30,430 nt of DNA from Streptomyces niger (GTDB lineage: Bacteria; Actinomycetota; Actinomycetes; Streptomycetales; Streptomycetaceae), in the NCBI RefSeq assembly GCF_000718305.1, contig NZ_JOFQ01000039.1:1-30430 (forward strand), read 5' to 3'. Shown here piece by piece: positions 1 through 7,720 of the stretch; positions within the stretch are counted from its first letter, which is position 1, and every line of letters starts with the position of its first letter. The notes under the pieces were generated by a model. The model was not told the origin of the DNA, made no database searches, and worked only from the letters and a program-made list of their open reading frames with translations. The position numbers were made by a program, and so were the translations under genes.

Positions 1-784
1 TCTGCACGCCGGGCGAGACAGCGAAAGCCAGGCCGGTCACCAGCTGCGCCAGCCCCTTCCACGCCTGCCCCGCAGCATCCCAACCATCAACACCCACCAG
101 GGTGCCCAGCCCCTTGAGGGTCCCCCAGATCCCGTCGACGACGATGCCGTCCCACGCGAAGGACTTCACCCAATGGCCGACGTCGTACCAGTGGTGCTTC
201 TGCTCCACCGGATCGCCCCACGGCACCTTCGCGTTCTTCAGATCCTCCGCCTTGAAGCCGTACTGGTGCTCCTTCTTCGAGCCGTCCCCGGCCACCATCT
301 TCGGGCCGTTCCACAGCGCGACGATCTTGTTGTAGCAGGTACGCTCCGCCGCCCAGAACGCGGCGACGGTGGCGTTGACGTCGTCGCGAATCCGATTGTG
401 CTCGGCAATCAGCTCGTCGTCGTAGTCCGCGTCGTCATCGTCCTGGTGGTCCCGGATGAAGGCTTGCGCCTGCTTCTTCAGGTCCTCCAGCTTGGTCTTC
501 AGCGGCCGGATCTCCTCCGCGTAGTCCGCAAGCGCCGCGGCAACGGTCTCCAGATCATCGGCGAAGGCATCAGCCCGGTCCTTCACCGGCTTGGTCGTGG
601 CGAAGAGCTGCTCGGCCTCCGGAGCCTTGTAATACGCGGACAGGCCCTGGAAGTGGGAGTGGACGTCCGCGCCGGTGGAGCGGATGTTCGCGGCATCCTT
701 CTTCAGCGCCGCATAGTCCTTCTCCAGCGTCCCCAGGTGCCCGGTGTACTGCGGAATCGCCTCCGGCTTGAGATGAATCTCCAC
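1..784 (-). CDS. Putative type VII-secreted / polymorphic-toxin-like protein, N-terminal part
   Basis: The frame stays open from a GTG at 784 to the left edge, giving 261 residues with no stop, so the C-terminal part lies outside the window. Residues 1-150 are Ala/Glu/Lys/Leu-rich and predicted helical, like the WXG/LXG-type N-termini of actinobacterial type VII substrates. Residues 115-124 form an acidic patch (DDDDADYDDE). Residues 188-250 are Trp/Gly-rich with WG, HHWYDVG, WDGI, DGIWG and GWDAAGQAWKGL, which I associate with Streptomyces T7SS-secreted or toxin proteins that end in a variable effector domain. The start lies 4 nt beyond the stop of the upstream small gene, with a G-rich stretch before it. 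Family assignment is from pattern memory. Whether a toxin domain follows cannot be seen. Confidence 0.7.
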   Translation of the reverse strand, partial: MEIHLKPEAIPQYTGHLGTLEKDYAALKKDAANIRSTGADVHSHFQGLSAYYKAPEAEQLFATTKPVKDRADAFADDLETVAAALADYAEEIRPLKTKLEDLKKQAQAFIRDHQDDDDADYDDELIAEHNRIRDDVNATVAAFWAAERTCYNKIVALWNGPKMVAGDGSKKEHQYGFKAEDLKNAKVPWGDPVEQKHHWYDVGHWVKSFAWDGIVVDGIWGTLKGLGTLVGVDGWDAAGQAWKGLAQLVTGLAFAVSPGVQ

Positions 785-788
785 CCGG

Positions 789-1022
789 CTACACCCCCCG
801 CTTCCGCGCAGCCCGGCCCATCCCCCGGGCCGCCGTCCACGACCACATGTGCCGCCCCGTCACTCCGAACCCCCGCGGCTCTACGCCGATACGTTCCTGC
901 AGCTGCTGTTGCCGGCCGCGCCCCGATCGATGGGGAAGGAACCGCAGCTCCCGGTACACGGCAGCCCGACAGGTCCCGTCGAGCCACACGCGCAACACAG
1001 CTAGGTTGTCATATTCACTCAT
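789..1022 (-). CDS. Small hypothetical protein coupled to the putative secreted protein
   Basis: This is a 77-residue frame starting MSEYDNLAVLRVWLDG and ending KRGV. It stops at 789-791, four bases before the GTG of the downstream gene, so the two are probably translationally coupled. It is Arg-rich after residue 30, with no signal peptide or membrane segment. Third positions are mostly G or C, as expected for a real gene. An in-frame ATG at 1046 would add eight residues. I prefer the ATG at 1022, although neither has a strong ribosome binding site. Position suggests an accessory or chaperone-like partner of the secreted protein, but no family was recognised. Confidence 0.55.
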   Translation of the reverse strand: MSEYDNLAVLRVWLDGTCRAAVYRELRFLPHRSGRGRQQQLQERIGVEPRGFGVTGRHMWSWTAARGMGRAARKRGV

Positions 1023-2020
1023 GGCGCTTACCGGGGCAATCACCATCGAAGGCGCTGGGGGGGAGGGTCATGCTCTCGCCTACCGGTGAGGGGGCCGACC
1101 GGCCGGCCCTTGACCGCGGACCTGCCGCGGCGAGCAGCGAACTAGACGGGCGGCTCCCCGTCGTTCCGCACTCTCAGGAGTGCGCCTCGGGCCAAGCCGA
1201 GCCGGGCCGGGGTTGGAAGCGGTGGAAGTCCTCGAGCTGTCACGTCCCCCTCCTCAACGACGCTCTTCTTACTCGCGACGCTCGCCGGGCTGATGCGCCC
1301 TCCAGTGCTGCAGGGCGTACGTTCAGCGCGGCCGTCCTTGCCTCTGCGGCCAGCAAGCTCGTAGTGCCCTCGCGGACCGACCTTCGTCGAGCCCGGCAAC
1401 ACCATCACCTACTCGCTCTGCGTCCCCGCATTCCTCGTCCACGGCCTGACCTTCGCGGAGAGCTACGCGTATCTTGACGACTGGGTGCTCGGGGAAATCA
1501 TCGGCCTGAACGAATCCAGTGCCCTCCTCCACAAGATGCTGAGCAAGAAGCTGGCCGTCAGCCACGGACCCGTTCACGGTCATTGCAAGCCTTCCCACGG
1601 TCGGGGACCTGCGCTGTAGCCAGCCTCCTCACCGAGGTCCCATCGATGGGGCACGCTGCGCTTGCGTTGGTTGTGTCGGGTTGCGAGAAAAACAGATGGC
1701 CAGGCCAGACTGATGTGATCACCTGCAGGCGAGCTCCGCGGCGCAGGGCATGTCATGACCGACGATGCGTGAACCGACCGCGGATGGCACGCAATACCGC
1801 GCTCGATGGGATGGTCTCCGAGCTGTCTACTGTCGCGGGCAGCCACCTGCTCGGCATTCGCCAGACCACGACACACCTGGGCAAGCCGCCATGGCACTGG
1901 CACGGATCCAGCTGCCCCGGAGCTCGGCAGCTCCAGAACCCGACCCAGAGCCATCCCCATGAACCGCGCCTACGCCCGGGCGGTGACAACTTGGAGCCCC
2001 TGCTAATGGTCATACCTCGC
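1023..2020. other. About 1 kb with no intact gene
   Basis: Apart from the fragment at 1365-1619, I see no frame with convincing coding character. Several 60-150 codon frames overlap on both strands, but their composition is mixed and none resembles a family I know. A minus-strand frame ending in a TAG at 1142-1144 has a GTG preceded by GAGGAGGGGGAC near 1240 and would encode about 33 residues. It could be a small gene or chance. GC is visibly lower than in the region after 4500. The stretch looks like degraded accessory DNA. Confidence 0.5.
1365..1619 (+). pseudogene. 3' fragment of an unidentified protein gene
   Basis: After an in-frame TAG at 1362-1364 the frame reads TFVEPGNTITYSLCVPAFL, then a stretch containing FAESYAYLDDWVLGEIIGLNESSALLHKML, and ends at the TAG at 1617-1619. 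This looks like real globular protein: balanced hydrophobic and acidic residues, codons ending in C or G, and no bias towards Arg or Pro. No start codon or ribosome binding site precedes it. A different frame just upstream reads SKLVVPSRTD, which would join sensibly through a frameshift near 1377. I read it as the C-terminal end of a lost gene. I could not identify the family. Confidence 0.4.
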
Positions 2021-2042
2021 TACTGACTTTGTGGGCGTGATG
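2021..2042 (+). repeat. Left TA target duplication and inverted repeat of the IS630 remnant
   Basis: TA at 2021-2022 is followed by the 20-bp terminal repeat at 2023-2042. It matches 19 of 20 bases of the right end in inverted orientation. Confidence 0.85.
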
Positions 2043-2697
2043 ACGTCAAACCACGGGGTGGCCGCGTCGGCACCAGGTGCGGTAGTAGGCGGCGTCATCG
2101 AGAAGCCGGCTTCGTCCTCGAAAACGAGGTAGGCCCCGAGCGCGCCGCGGCGTTTCCACCTGCGGCCATGTGTCCTTCACCCATCCGATGATCACCTTCT
2201 CGTCACGTTCGAGCGCTCTACGGGCCGGCACCTGGTGGCTCCATCCGTGCGACGCAGCATCTGCGCGACGGTCGAGAGCGTGATCGTCTTGTGGAACCGG
2301 CGTCCGATCAGCGTCTTGATCCGGGCCAGGATCCAGGTCTGATCGTCCCAACCGTGCGCGACCGGCCCCTTGGCCAGTTCCTCCTACAGCATCGCGAACA
2401 GTTCCTCGCTCAGCTTCGGCCGGGCCGCTGAGCCTTTCGAGCGCAGACCTGTGTCCCCGGTCTCCTGACTGGCCCGGCGCCAGCGTTGCACTGACCGCAC
2501 ACTGACCCGCAGTTGCTTGGCCACTTCCGCGTTGCCCAGTCCCGCGGCGAACATCCCAGCCGCCTCCAGACGGAGGCGCTCACGAGATGCCAGCCGCTCG
2601 GCGCTCAGCACGCCGCCTTGCGGATACCTCATAGTCGGGGCATACCGCGTCAGCTGCCGCCTCTCGCCCCACCACGACATCACGCCCACAAGGTCAG
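2023..2697 (-). mobile_element. Internally deleted IS630-type insertion sequence
   Basis: The ends are near-perfect inverted repeats. The left end (2023-2042) reads CTGACTTTGTGGGCGTGATG. The right end (2678-2697) has the same 20 bases in reverse complement with one mismatch. A TA dinucleotide lies directly outside each end (2021-2022 and 2698-2699), matching the TA target duplication known for IS630/Tc1-mariner elements. The element is 675 bp, well short of the roughly 1.1 kb of an intact IS630 of this type. The transposase inside is broken and lacks its C-terminal half, so the element cannot move by itself, but its ends could still serve a related transposase. Confidence 0.85.
2046..2632 (-). 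pseudogene. IS630-family transposase, broken and 3'-truncated
   Basis: The ATG at 2632 opens a frame starting MRYPQGGVLSAERLASRERL. It includes a helix-turn-helix (AEVAKQLRVSVRSVQRWRR), typical of the winged HTH of IS630 transposases. A TAG at 2384-2386 interrupts it right after ELFAML. Beyond the stop the same frame still reads EELAKGPVAHGWDDQTW and TLIGRRFHKTITLSTVAQML, so the stop is a mutation. At least two frameshifts follow: SHQVPARRALERDEKVIIGW is in another frame, and the segment matching the first catalytic Asp region (FEDEAGF in relatives) reads in mixed frames. Homology stops at about CRRGHPVV, next to the left inverted repeat, so the DDE domain is largely missing. Confidence 0.8.
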
Positions 2698-2699
2698 TA
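2678..2699 (-). repeat. Right inverted repeat and TA target duplication of the IS630 remnant
   Basis: The 20-bp terminal repeat at 2678-2697 is followed by TA at 2698-2699. Its only difference from the left end is C for T at the sixth base. Confidence 0.85.
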
Positions 2700-2778
2700 A
2701 CGATGACCGCAGAGCGCTCAGTAGTACGGTAGCCAGATCCATTTGGCACACACCCGAAGTCCAGCGGCAGATCGACTG

Positions 2779-2868
2779 ATGTCCAAGCGCCACCAAACCC
2801 AAGAGAGTGCACCCCCATTTGGTGCGGCCGAATTTCTGAGCTACAACATCACCCAGTCGAAGTCCTGA
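2779..2868 (+). CDS. Possible 29-residue ORF just upstream of the integrase
   Basis: The ATG at 2779 opens a short frame, SKRHQTQESAPPFGAAEFL followed by SYNITQSKS, ending in TGA at 2866-2868, 39 bases before the integrase start. Excisionases often sit in this position, and the sequence is less GC-biased than random frames here. It is very short, has no clear ribosome binding site, and I recognise no family. It could be the tail of a truncated excisionase or regulator, or chance. Confidence 0.2.
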   Translation: MSKRHQTQESAPPFGAAEFLSYNITQSKS

Positions 2869-2907
2869 GGCGGGAAAACGAAGCGTCTCAGGGGATTGGG
2901 GTGAACA

Positions 2908-4047
2908 TTGGCCAAGCTCATAGACAAGGGCGCCACCGCGACTGGAAAGCGGTGGGTGGTTCGTTACCGGGAGCCGGGCGGGCGTACCGCGCGGCAGCGC
3001 GAGAAGTCGTTCGACCGTAAGCGGGACGCTCTCGACTTCGCCACGAAAGTCGAGAACGACAAGCGCGAGAACACGTATGTCGATCCGACAGCCGGCCGCG
3101 TCTCGGTCAGTCAGTACGCCGAGGGCTGGCTCGCATCGAAGGTGGGCGCCCCCGGCACCCTCGTCGGGTACGAACGGATCATGCGCCTGCACGTGCTGCC
3201 CCATGTGGGGAGCAAGCCGATGGCCAAGGTGACCGCGGCCGATGTCGAAGCGCTCTTCGCTCGCTGGCGCCAGGCCGGTGCGAAGCCCAACACCATTGCT
3301 TGCCGTCGGATTGTGCTCTCGGGCCTCTTCTCTCACGCCGCACGACACAAACGAATCGCGACGAACCCCGTCAGGGAAGCAGAGGCACCACAGAACCCTG
3401 TGGTCTCCGTCGACGAACGGGCGTTGCCGAGCTTCGAAGAGATATCTGCCATAGCTCAGAAGATTGGGCCGCGACTTGAGCCGTGCGTCTGGCTCATGGC
3501 CTGCTGCGGCCTCCGGATCGGCGAGTCCCTCGGCGTGTTCCCCGAAGACATTATCGACGGAACACTTCGACTACGTCGGCAGGTCACTTGTGTCAGGGAC
3601 ACACGAGGAAAGTACGTCGCCCAGTACACGCCTCTCAAGCATCGCTCGGAGGGAGAATGGCGCGATATTCCGGCCCCGGCCATTCTCGATGCGTTTCATG
3701 AGTTCTTGCCCGTACGGAGTGCCCGCGGCGGGATGACTCATCCTGGCTTGGTCCGGAAATCTTGGGACGCAGCGATCGCCCGGCTCGACCTTCCTCTTTA
3801 CAAGCCGCACGACCTTCGGCACAAGTGGGCGACCATCACGCTGAGCAACGGGGCTGCCCTCCACGAGGTCTCCCGGTGGCTCGGCCACCGGTCCGTCAAC
3901 GTGACCGCAGACCTCTACGGCCACCTCACTCAGGACGGTCGCGAGCGCTGTCGCCAGATCATCACGTCGAGCTTCGCCCAGCACGTTCCCGCTCGGCCAG
4001 CAAGCCCGGCGACACCTGGCGCTGGCTCGGTGCTGAGTTCGTGCTGA
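2908..4047 (+). CDS. int: Tyrosine recombinase / phage-type site-specific integrase
   Basis: This 379-residue protein has the layout of actinobacterial integrases of phages and integrative elements. An N-terminal arm-binding region (residues 14-60, GKRWVVRYREPGG) is followed by a helical core-binding domain (65-155) and the catalytic domain (175-345). The catalytic residues are present: Arg203 in CCGLRIGE, Lys244, His301 and Arg304 in PHDLRHKWAT, His327 in WLGHRS and the nucleophile Tyr337 in LYGHL. An in-frame TGA at 2902-2904 blocks extension upstream, so the TTG at 2908, preceded by a GGGG/TTGGGG stretch, is the likely start. The gene appears intact, yet no phage or conjugation genes flank it and no tRNA gene is visible, so its att site is unknown. 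It may be the relic of a lost element. Confidence 0.9.
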   Translation: MAKLIDKGATATGKRWVVRYREPGGRTARQREKSFDRKRDALDFATKVENDKRENTYVDPTAGRVSVSQYAEGWLASKVGAPGTLVGYERIMRLHVLPHVGSKPMAKVTAADVEALFARWRQAGAKPNTIACRRIVLSGLFSHAARHKRIATNPVREAEAPQNPVVSVDERALPSFEEISAIAQKIGPRLEPCVWLMACCGLRIGESLGVFPEDIIDGTLRLRRQVTCVRDTRGKYVAQYTPLKHRSEGEWRDIPAPAILDAFHEFLPVRSARGGMTHPGLVRKSWDAAIARLDLPLYKPHDLRHKWATITLSNGAALHEVSRWLGHRSVNVTADLYGHLTQDGRERCRQIITSSFAQHVPARPASPATPGAGSVLSSC

Positions 4048-4050
4048 GTT
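4030..4050 (+). repeat. Tandem 10-bp repeat at the integrase stop codon
   Basis: GTGCTGAGTT occurs at 4030-4039 and again at 4041-4050, separated by one C. It covers the end of the integrase frame. Such repeats beside int genes can be recombinase arm or core sites, but this may simply be sequence slippage. Confidence 0.35.
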
Positions 4051-4511
4051 GCGCTCTGCGGGCGCGCCACTCGGCGCCCCTGTCGCTCCCCGCGGAGCGG
4101 CTTCAGGAACCACGCCGTAGCGGGCGCCGTTCCCTCTTCACCTCCCCGCATCGACAGCCAGCCCCCTCCTGACCTGCGACATTTCCCGAGGGTTCCGCGC
4201 GGTTCATCAGGGTAAGCACCGATCAGAGGCTTTGGTCAGCCGCTACCCACCACTCGCGAGGCGAGTCGGCCACGCACGCGGTTGCCATGGCTGATTCCAA
4301 TCGGAAAGATTTGGTGCAGAAAAAGTCCCTGTGACGTGATCGAACCACATGTTACTCACGGGTTCATGTCCGGGGTTCTCCGAAGTAGCCCGTTTTCGGC
4401 GGATGACCTGGGCCTATGGCAACGGTTCGGACGTTTGGCAGCCACTGCCGTGAGACGGTTTCCGTGGGGTACGGTCTCGGCGCTGCTAGGAGCACCACGA
4501 GGAGCGGGTCA
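4048..4511. other. Intergenic region between integrase and acyl-CoA ligase
   Basis: No gene is apparent in these 464 bases. A stem GGGCGC/GCGCCC with an 8-nt loop at 4060-4079 could terminate the integrase transcript. ACTCGC-GAG-GCGAGT near 4251-4265 is a perfect 6-bp hairpin. The second half is AT-richer and probably holds the ligase promoter and a possible operator at 4347-4369. I found no tRNA gene or obvious att repeat. Confidence 0.5.
4347..4369. promoter_or_regulatory. Possible operator upstream of the acyl-CoA ligase
   Basis: ACATG at 4347-4351 and CATGT at 4365-4369 form an inverted repeat around the core TTACTCACGGGTT. GAACC (4342-4346) and GGTTC (4361-4365) form a second overlapping one. 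TTACTNNNGGGT-type cores resemble operators of TetR-family fatty-acid regulators in actinobacteria. It lies about 145 bp before the ligase start, and no regulator gene is adjacent. This is a weak, pattern-based call. Confidence 0.25.
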
Positions 4512-6335
4512 TTGCGCGAGTACTCCGTCCCCCCACTGGCGACGGCGCCCCGTGTCGGTGGTCTGGCGGACGCCATTTTCGAGAACGCCGAGTCCGGCCC
4601 CGAGCGGATTGCGCTCAGCCGTAAGGACGACGCGGGACGCTGGGAGGACGTCAGCGCCGCGCGCTTCCGCGACGAGGTGATGGCGCTCGCGAAGGGACTA
4701 CTGGCACAGGGCGTACGGTTCGGCGACCGCGTCGGGATCATGTCCCGGACGCGGTACGAATGGACGCTGTTCGACTTCGCCCTGTGGTCGATCGGCGCGC
4801 AGCCCGTGCCGCTGTACCCGACCTCCTCGGCCGAGCAGGTCTTCTGGATGCTGCACGACTCGGCCGTCTCGTCCTGCCTGGTCGAGCACGAGGACCACGC
4901 CATGACCATCGGGTCGGTCATCGACCGGCTGCCGCACCTGCGCCTGCTGTGGCAGCTGGACGCGGACCCGGTCGCCGAGCTGACCGAGGCCGGCCGGCAC
5001 ATCGAGGACGACGTGGTGCACCGGCACCGCATGGCGGTCACCCCGGACGCGCCCGCGACGGTCATCTACACCTCCGGCACCACAGGGCGCCCCAAGGGCT
5101 GCGTGATCAGCCACGCCAACTTCATGGCCGAGGCCGACAACGTCGTCGAGCGGTACGAGCGGGTCTTCCACTCCAAGCCGGGCGACGAGGCGTCCACCCT
5201 GCTGTTCCTGCCGCTGGCGCACGTCTTCGGGCGGATGGTGCAGGTCGCCGCCATCCGCGGCCGGGTCAAGCTGGGTCACCAGCCGAACCTCTCGGCGACC
5301 GCCCTCATCCCCGACCTGCAGTCCTTCAAGCCGACCTTCATCCTCGCGGTGCCCTACATCTTCGAGAAGGTGTTCGCGGCGGCGCGCCGGAAGGCCGAGG
5401 CCGACGGCAAGGTCGGCCCCTTCGACAAGGCCGTGGAAGTGGCGCGGCGGTACGCCGAGGCGATGGAGCACAAGGCCTTCGGCACCGGCTCGGGGCCAGG
5501 GCCGGGGCTGCGCATGCAGCACCAGCTGTTCGACAAGCTCGTCTACAGCAAGGTGCGGGAGGCCATGGGCGGCCGGGTCCGGCACGCGATGTCGGGCGGC
5601 TCGGCGATGGAGCGCCGACTCGGCCTCTTCTGGGAGGGCGCGGGCGTCACCATCTACGAGGGGTACGGCCTGACGGAGACCACGGCGGCCGCCACCGCCA
5701 ACCCGCCGGAGCAGACCCGTTTCGGCACGGTGGGGCTGCCCATCCCGGGCACGACCGTGCACATCGCGGACGACAACGAGATCTGGGTCCGCGGCGGCCA
5801 GGTCTTCCAGGGCTACCTCAACAACCCCAAGGCCACCGACGCCACGCTGCACGACGGCTGGCTGGCCACCGGCGACCTGGGGCAGCTGGACGAGGACGGC
5901 TATCTCACGATCATCGGCCGCAAGAAGGAGGTCCTGGTGACCTCCGGCGGCAAGACGATCTCGCCGGTGCCGCTGGAGGAGCGGGTGCGGGCGCATCCGC
6001 TGGTCGCCCAGTGCATCGTGGTCGGCAACGACCGGCCGTACGTCGCCGCGCTGGTCACGCTGGACCCGGAGGCGGTGACGCACTGGCTGCAGATGCGCGG
6101 CAAGCCGGCCATGCCGCCGACCGACCTGGTGCGCGACCCGGACCTGGAGACCGAGATCCGGCGCGCGGTGGTCGCCGCGAACACGCTCGTCTCGCAGGCC
6201 GAGTCGATCCGTACGTTCCGGATACTGGCCAGCCAGTTCAGCGAGGAACACGGGCTGCTGACGCCGTCGCTGAAGCTGAAGCGGAAGGCGATCGAGACGG
6301 CGTACGAGGCCGAGGTGGCGGCGCTGTACGGGTGA
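4512..6335 (+). CDS. Long-chain acyl-CoA ligase (FadD15-like, AMP-forming)
   Basis: This enzyme of the ANL superfamily activates long-chain fatty acids to acyl-AMP and then to acyl-CoA in the cytoplasm. The P-loop YTSGTTGRPKG lies at about residues 186-196, the adenine-binding YGLTETTA at 385-392, the hinge motif ATGDLGQLDEDGYL at 452-465, GRKKE at 469-473, and the catalytic Lys481 in SGGKTISP. I place the start at TTG 4512, giving 607 residues. AGGAG lies 7 bases upstream, and the first residues (MREYSVPPLA) match how relatives begin. An ATG at 4416 is in frame but would add 32 unusual residues. The length and domains are complete. No neighbouring gene clearly shares its pathway, so it is probably transcribed alone. 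Confidence 0.93.
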   Translation: MREYSVPPLATAPRVGGLADAIFENAESGPERIALSRKDDAGRWEDVSAARFRDEVMALAKGLLAQGVRFGDRVGIMSRTRYEWTLFDFALWSIGAQPVPLYPTSSAEQVFWMLHDSAVSSCLVEHEDHAMTIGSVIDRLPHLRLLWQLDADPVAELTEAGRHIEDDVVHRHRMAVTPDAPATVIYTSGTTGRPKGCVISHANFMAEADNVVERYERVFHSKPGDEASTLLFLPLAHVFGRMVQVAAIRGRVKLGHQPNLSATALIPDLQSFKPTFILAVPYIFEKVFAAARRKAEADGKVGPFDKAVEVARRYAEAMEHKAFGTGSGPGPGLRMQHQLFDKLVYSKVREAMGGRVRHAMSGGSAMERRLGLFWEGAGVTIYEGYGLTETTAAATANPPEQTRFGTVGLPIPGTTVHIADDNEIWVRGGQVFQGYLNNPKATDATLHDGWLATGDLGQLDEDGYLTIIGRKKEVLVTSGGKTISPVPLEERVRAHPLVAQCIVVGNDRPYVAALVTLDPEAVTHWLQMRGKPAMPPTDLVRDPDLETEIRRAVVAANTLVSQAESIRTFRILASQFSEEHGLLTPSLKLKRKAIETAYEAEVAALYG

Positions 6336-6440
6336 CGGCGTACGGGTGGCGTCGAATCTTTCCGCGCGCGGGAATGCATGAATCCGGTTGATGGTTGGAT
6401 CTTGTAGAACCTGTACGCCGACCAAAGGATCGATTCGCTC

Positions 6441-7274
6441 GTGAGCAAGGTCCCCCACATCACCCTCAACAACGGCGTCACGATGCCGCAGCTCGGCTTC
6501 GGCGTCTGGCAGATCCCGGACGACGAGGCGTTCACGGCTGTCGGCCACGCCCTGGAAGCCGGGTACCGCAGCATCGACACCGCCGCGATCTACGGCAACG
6601 AGGAGGGCACGGGGAAGGCCCTCGCCGCGTCCGGCATCGCCCGTGACGAGCTGTTCGTCACGACCAAGCTGTGGAACTCCGAGCAGGGTTACGACTCCAC
6701 CCTGCGCGCGTTCGACGCCTCGCTGGCCAAGCTCGGCCTGGACTACGTCGACCTGTACCTGATCCACTGGCCGCTGCCGGCCCGGGACACCTACGTCGAC
6801 ACCTACAAGGCGTTCGAGAAGATCCAGGCGGACGGCCGCGCCAAGGCCATCGGCGTCTCCAACTTCCAGCCCCCGCACCTCCAGCGGCTGCTGAACGAGA
6901 CCTCGGTCGTCCCCGCGGTCAACCAGATCGAGCTCCACCCCGAGCTCCAGCAGGCCGAGAGCCGCGCCTTCCACGCCGAGCACGAGATCGCCACCGAGGC
7001 CTGGTCGCCGCTCGGCCAGGGCAAGGGCCTCCTGGAGAACGCCACGATCGGCAAGCTCGCCGAGAAGCACGACAAGACCCCCGCACAGGTCGTGCTCCGC
7101 TGGCACCTCCAGCTCGGCAACGTCGTCATCCCCAAGTCCGCGACCCCGTCCCGGATCAAGGAGAACTTCGACGTCTTCGGCTTCGAGCTGGACGCCGACG
7201 ACATGCAGACCCTCGCCGGCCTGAACGCCGACAAGCGCCTCGGCCCGGACCCCGCCACCTTCGACGTGGCCTGA
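6441..7274 (+). CDS. Aldo/keto reductase (AKR5-like, NADPH-dependent)
   Basis: This 277-residue protein covers the full TIM-barrel aldo/keto reductase fold. The catalytic tetrad is visible as Asp46 and Tyr51 (SIDTAAIYGNEEGTG), Lys76 (TTKLW) and His109 (LYLIHWPLP). GVSNF at about residue 140 and the NADPH-binding IPKSATPSRIKEN near the C-terminus are also present. It should reduce aldehydes or ketones, as do the 2,5-diketo-gluconate/methylglyoxal-type reductases, but the natural substrate cannot be read from sequence. The start is GTG 6441, with AAAGGA about 11 bases upstream. A strong hairpin follows the stop codon immediately, so it is probably monocistronic. It is well conserved, with no sign of damage. 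Confidence 0.93.
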   Translation: MSKVPHITLNNGVTMPQLGFGVWQIPDDEAFTAVGHALEAGYRSIDTAAIYGNEEGTGKALAASGIARDELFVTTKLWNSEQGYDSTLRAFDASLAKLGLDYVDLYLIHWPLPARDTYVDTYKAFEKIQADGRAKAIGVSNFQPPHLQRLLNETSVVPAVNQIELHPELQQAESRAFHAEHEIATEAWSPLGQGKGLLENATIGKLAEKHDKTPAQVVLRWHLQLGNVVIPKSATPSRIKENFDVFGFELDADDMQTLAGLNADKRLGPDPATFDVA

Positions 7275-7334
7275 GCCGAGGGCTCATACCGACGGCGCCG
7301 CCGTCCGCCAGTGGGTGGACGGCGGCGCCGTCGT
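7273..7334. terminator. Double hairpin after the aldo/keto reductase, first copy
   Basis: A small stem GAGCC/GGCTC (7273-7285) overlaps the stop codon. It is followed by a perfect 16-bp GC-rich stem, 7291-7306 pairing with 7317-7332, with a 10-nt loop. There is no T-run, which is common for Streptomyces terminators. A second copy of the whole 62-bp element lies at 7721-7782, with about 85 percent identity by eye. Confidence 0.75.
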
Positions 7335-7469
7335 TTCCGGGAACGCCCCGGTGCCGGCGCCACGAGTGCTCCGTTCGGATGGACTGGCGATCACTCGCGA
7401 GTAGACGGAGGACGATGCGGCAAAGTCCGTAGCGATACGCGCACACATCACATGAAACATGGAGGAATC

Positions 7470-7667
7470 ATGCGTATTCGTACGGCACTCGCCGCGGCCG
7501 CGCTGGCTGCCGCATCACTGGTGGGCAGCGCCGGCCTTGCCGCAGCCGCCCCTGCCCATGACCCTGGAAACTTCGTCATCACCCCTGTCAACCAACTGGC
7601 AGATGGCAACATCCCGCCCTGCTACCAGGACCTCTACGCCACGCCGTCCGCGACGATCTGCCACTGA
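7470..7667 (+). CDS. Small secreted peptide with two cysteines
   Basis: This 65-residue frame has an excellent ribosome binding site (GGAGGA, 3 bases before the ATG). MRIRT is followed by a long Ala/Leu stretch and an AAAAP signal-peptidase-like site near residues 26-28. The predicted mature peptide is about 38 residues and includes DPGNFVITPVNQLADG. It carries only two cysteines, Cys51 and Cys64, which could form one disulfide. Length and layout resemble small secreted Streptomyces proteins, but it has no chaplin, rodlin or known lantibiotic motif. It lies between two copies of the duplicated double hairpin and converges on a second small secreted peptide gene. Its function is unknown. Confidence 0.75.
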   Translation: MRIRTALAAAALAAASLVGSAGLAAAAPAHDPGNFVITPVNQLADGNIPPCYQDLYATPSATICH

Positions 7668-7720
7668 CCGCTTGGGCACGTCCCGGGCGAGCCACATCAA
7701 GGCGGACTTCAACGCGGCCC

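Noticed and set aside
173..1477. A 434-codon open frame on the plus strand across the left edge region
   Set aside because: Its first two thirds are antisense to the secreted-protein and small genes, which read better. The remainder is Arg/Ala/Pro-rich noise.
4448..4472. A SigB-type promoter before the acyl-CoA ligase
   Set aside because: GGGTAC is present at 4467-4472, but the -35 position reads CCGT rather than GNNT, so it was not counted with the four candidates.
4048..4511. A tRNA gene or att core beside the integrase
   Set aside because: No cloverleaf or T-loop sequence could be read, and I found no repeat matching the left part of the window.
4698..7106. An 802-codon open frame on the minus strand
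   Set aside because: It lies opposite the acyl-CoA ligase and aldo/keto reductase genes, which have full motifs. Its translation is Arg/Gly/Val/Asp-biased low-complexity sequence, as expected for antisense frames at this GC.
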